From a virus: a stretch of DNA of 38,858 bases. Within the stretch, counting starts at the first letter, position 1. Every line of letters begins with the position of its first letter. The stretch lies in the IMG/VR virus record IMGVR_UViG_3300037882_002953, positions 1 through 38,858 of that record, one strand, 5' to 3'. Both the position numbers and the translations under genes were made by a program. Under the pieces are notes generated by a model. The model did no database searches and had not been told where the DNA came from. It saw only the letters and a list, made by a program, of their open reading frames with translations. Positions 38,697 to 38,858 of this stretch are shown here, in pieces.

Positions 38697-38858
38697 CTAC
38701 TCGGCGGGCGTTATGAGTCCTCCTGGGGCCTCCTGGAGTTCGATCGCCTCGATGTACACAGCAATGCTGCGCTCAATGGTCTTCTTGCGCAGCTCGGCGA
38801 AAGTCAGCTTGTCGGCAGCGTCGGCAGCGGCGGCAGCGGCGGCGTAGGCTGCGGCGTC
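38697..38858 (-). CDS. Ala-rich protein, cut by the window end
   Basis: The last 53 residues of a gene that begins beyond the window. They begin with a run of Ala broken by Asp and Tyr (AAAYAAAAAAADAADKL), a spiral-like repeat seen in several phage proteins. A charged helical end follows (FAELRKKTIERSIAVYIEAI). No function can be assigned from this part. Confidence 0.55.
   Translation of the reverse strand, partial: DAAAYAAAAAAADAADKLTFAELRKKTIERSIAVYIEAIELQEAPGGLITPAE

Noticed and set aside
1-38858. Lysogeny genes or attachment site
   Set aside because: No integrase, excisionase or clear repressor was found. The tRNA alone does not prove an attachment site.

Overview
The window is a large part, perhaps nearly all, of the genome of a short-tailed (podovirus-type) double-stranded DNA bacteriophage. 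It carries a large terminase, portal, scaffold, capsid, nozzle-type tail protein and large helical ejection proteins. I see no tape measure, tail tube or sheath. The base composition is GC-rich, clearly above 60% by eye. The host is probably a Gram-negative bacterium, because the lysis cassette encodes an inner-membrane spanin with an embedded outer-membrane lipoprotein spanin. No integrase, repressor, reverse transcriptase or CRISPR array was found, so there is no evidence for lysogeny. The right-hand end cuts through a gene.

There are two convergent transcription units. Bases 1-695 are essentially non-coding: a cluster of GTGCCA hexamers, a perfect palindrome, and a promoter whose -35 box lies inside a second palindrome. 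The plus-strand late unit (696-25921) runs in order: packaging (small subunit candidate, GNAT-like protein, large terminase), portal, scaffold, major capsid, decoration protein, connector and tail genes, and a 1013-residue nozzle-type protein. Next comes an unusual envelope-directed trio: a membrane-anchored HExxH protein, a repeat fibre with a Sec-like signal peptide, and a small exported cysteine-containing protein with its own extended -10 promoter. Further appendage proteins, four probable ejection proteins, the membrane/spanin lysis genes, a Vsr/DUF559-like nuclease and a holin-like protein follow. The unit ends in a strong intrinsic terminator at 25942-25989.

The minus-strand unit (38858 down to 25863) holds DNA metabolism and accessory genes. 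It has a RecT/Bet-type annealing protein, an HTH protein, two tiny membrane peptides, a Cas4-like Fe-S nuclease, SSB, a DnaB-type helicase, a DUF3310 protein and a metallophosphoesterase. A tRNA with anticodon UAA, a C39-like cysteine peptidase and a pair of tandem paralogues come next. A family A DNA polymerase is split into separate exonuclease and polymerase polypeptides. HNH endonucleases sit beside the phosphoesterase and the polymerase. The unit ends with many small unknown genes and an NlpC/P60-type endolysin. Nearly all genes overlap by a few bases, which suggests translational coupling.

The two units meet at the lysis genes: holin and spanin candidates are late and on the plus strand, while the endolysin is last in the opposite unit. 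Functions are assigned from visible motifs and gene order only. No database search was possible.
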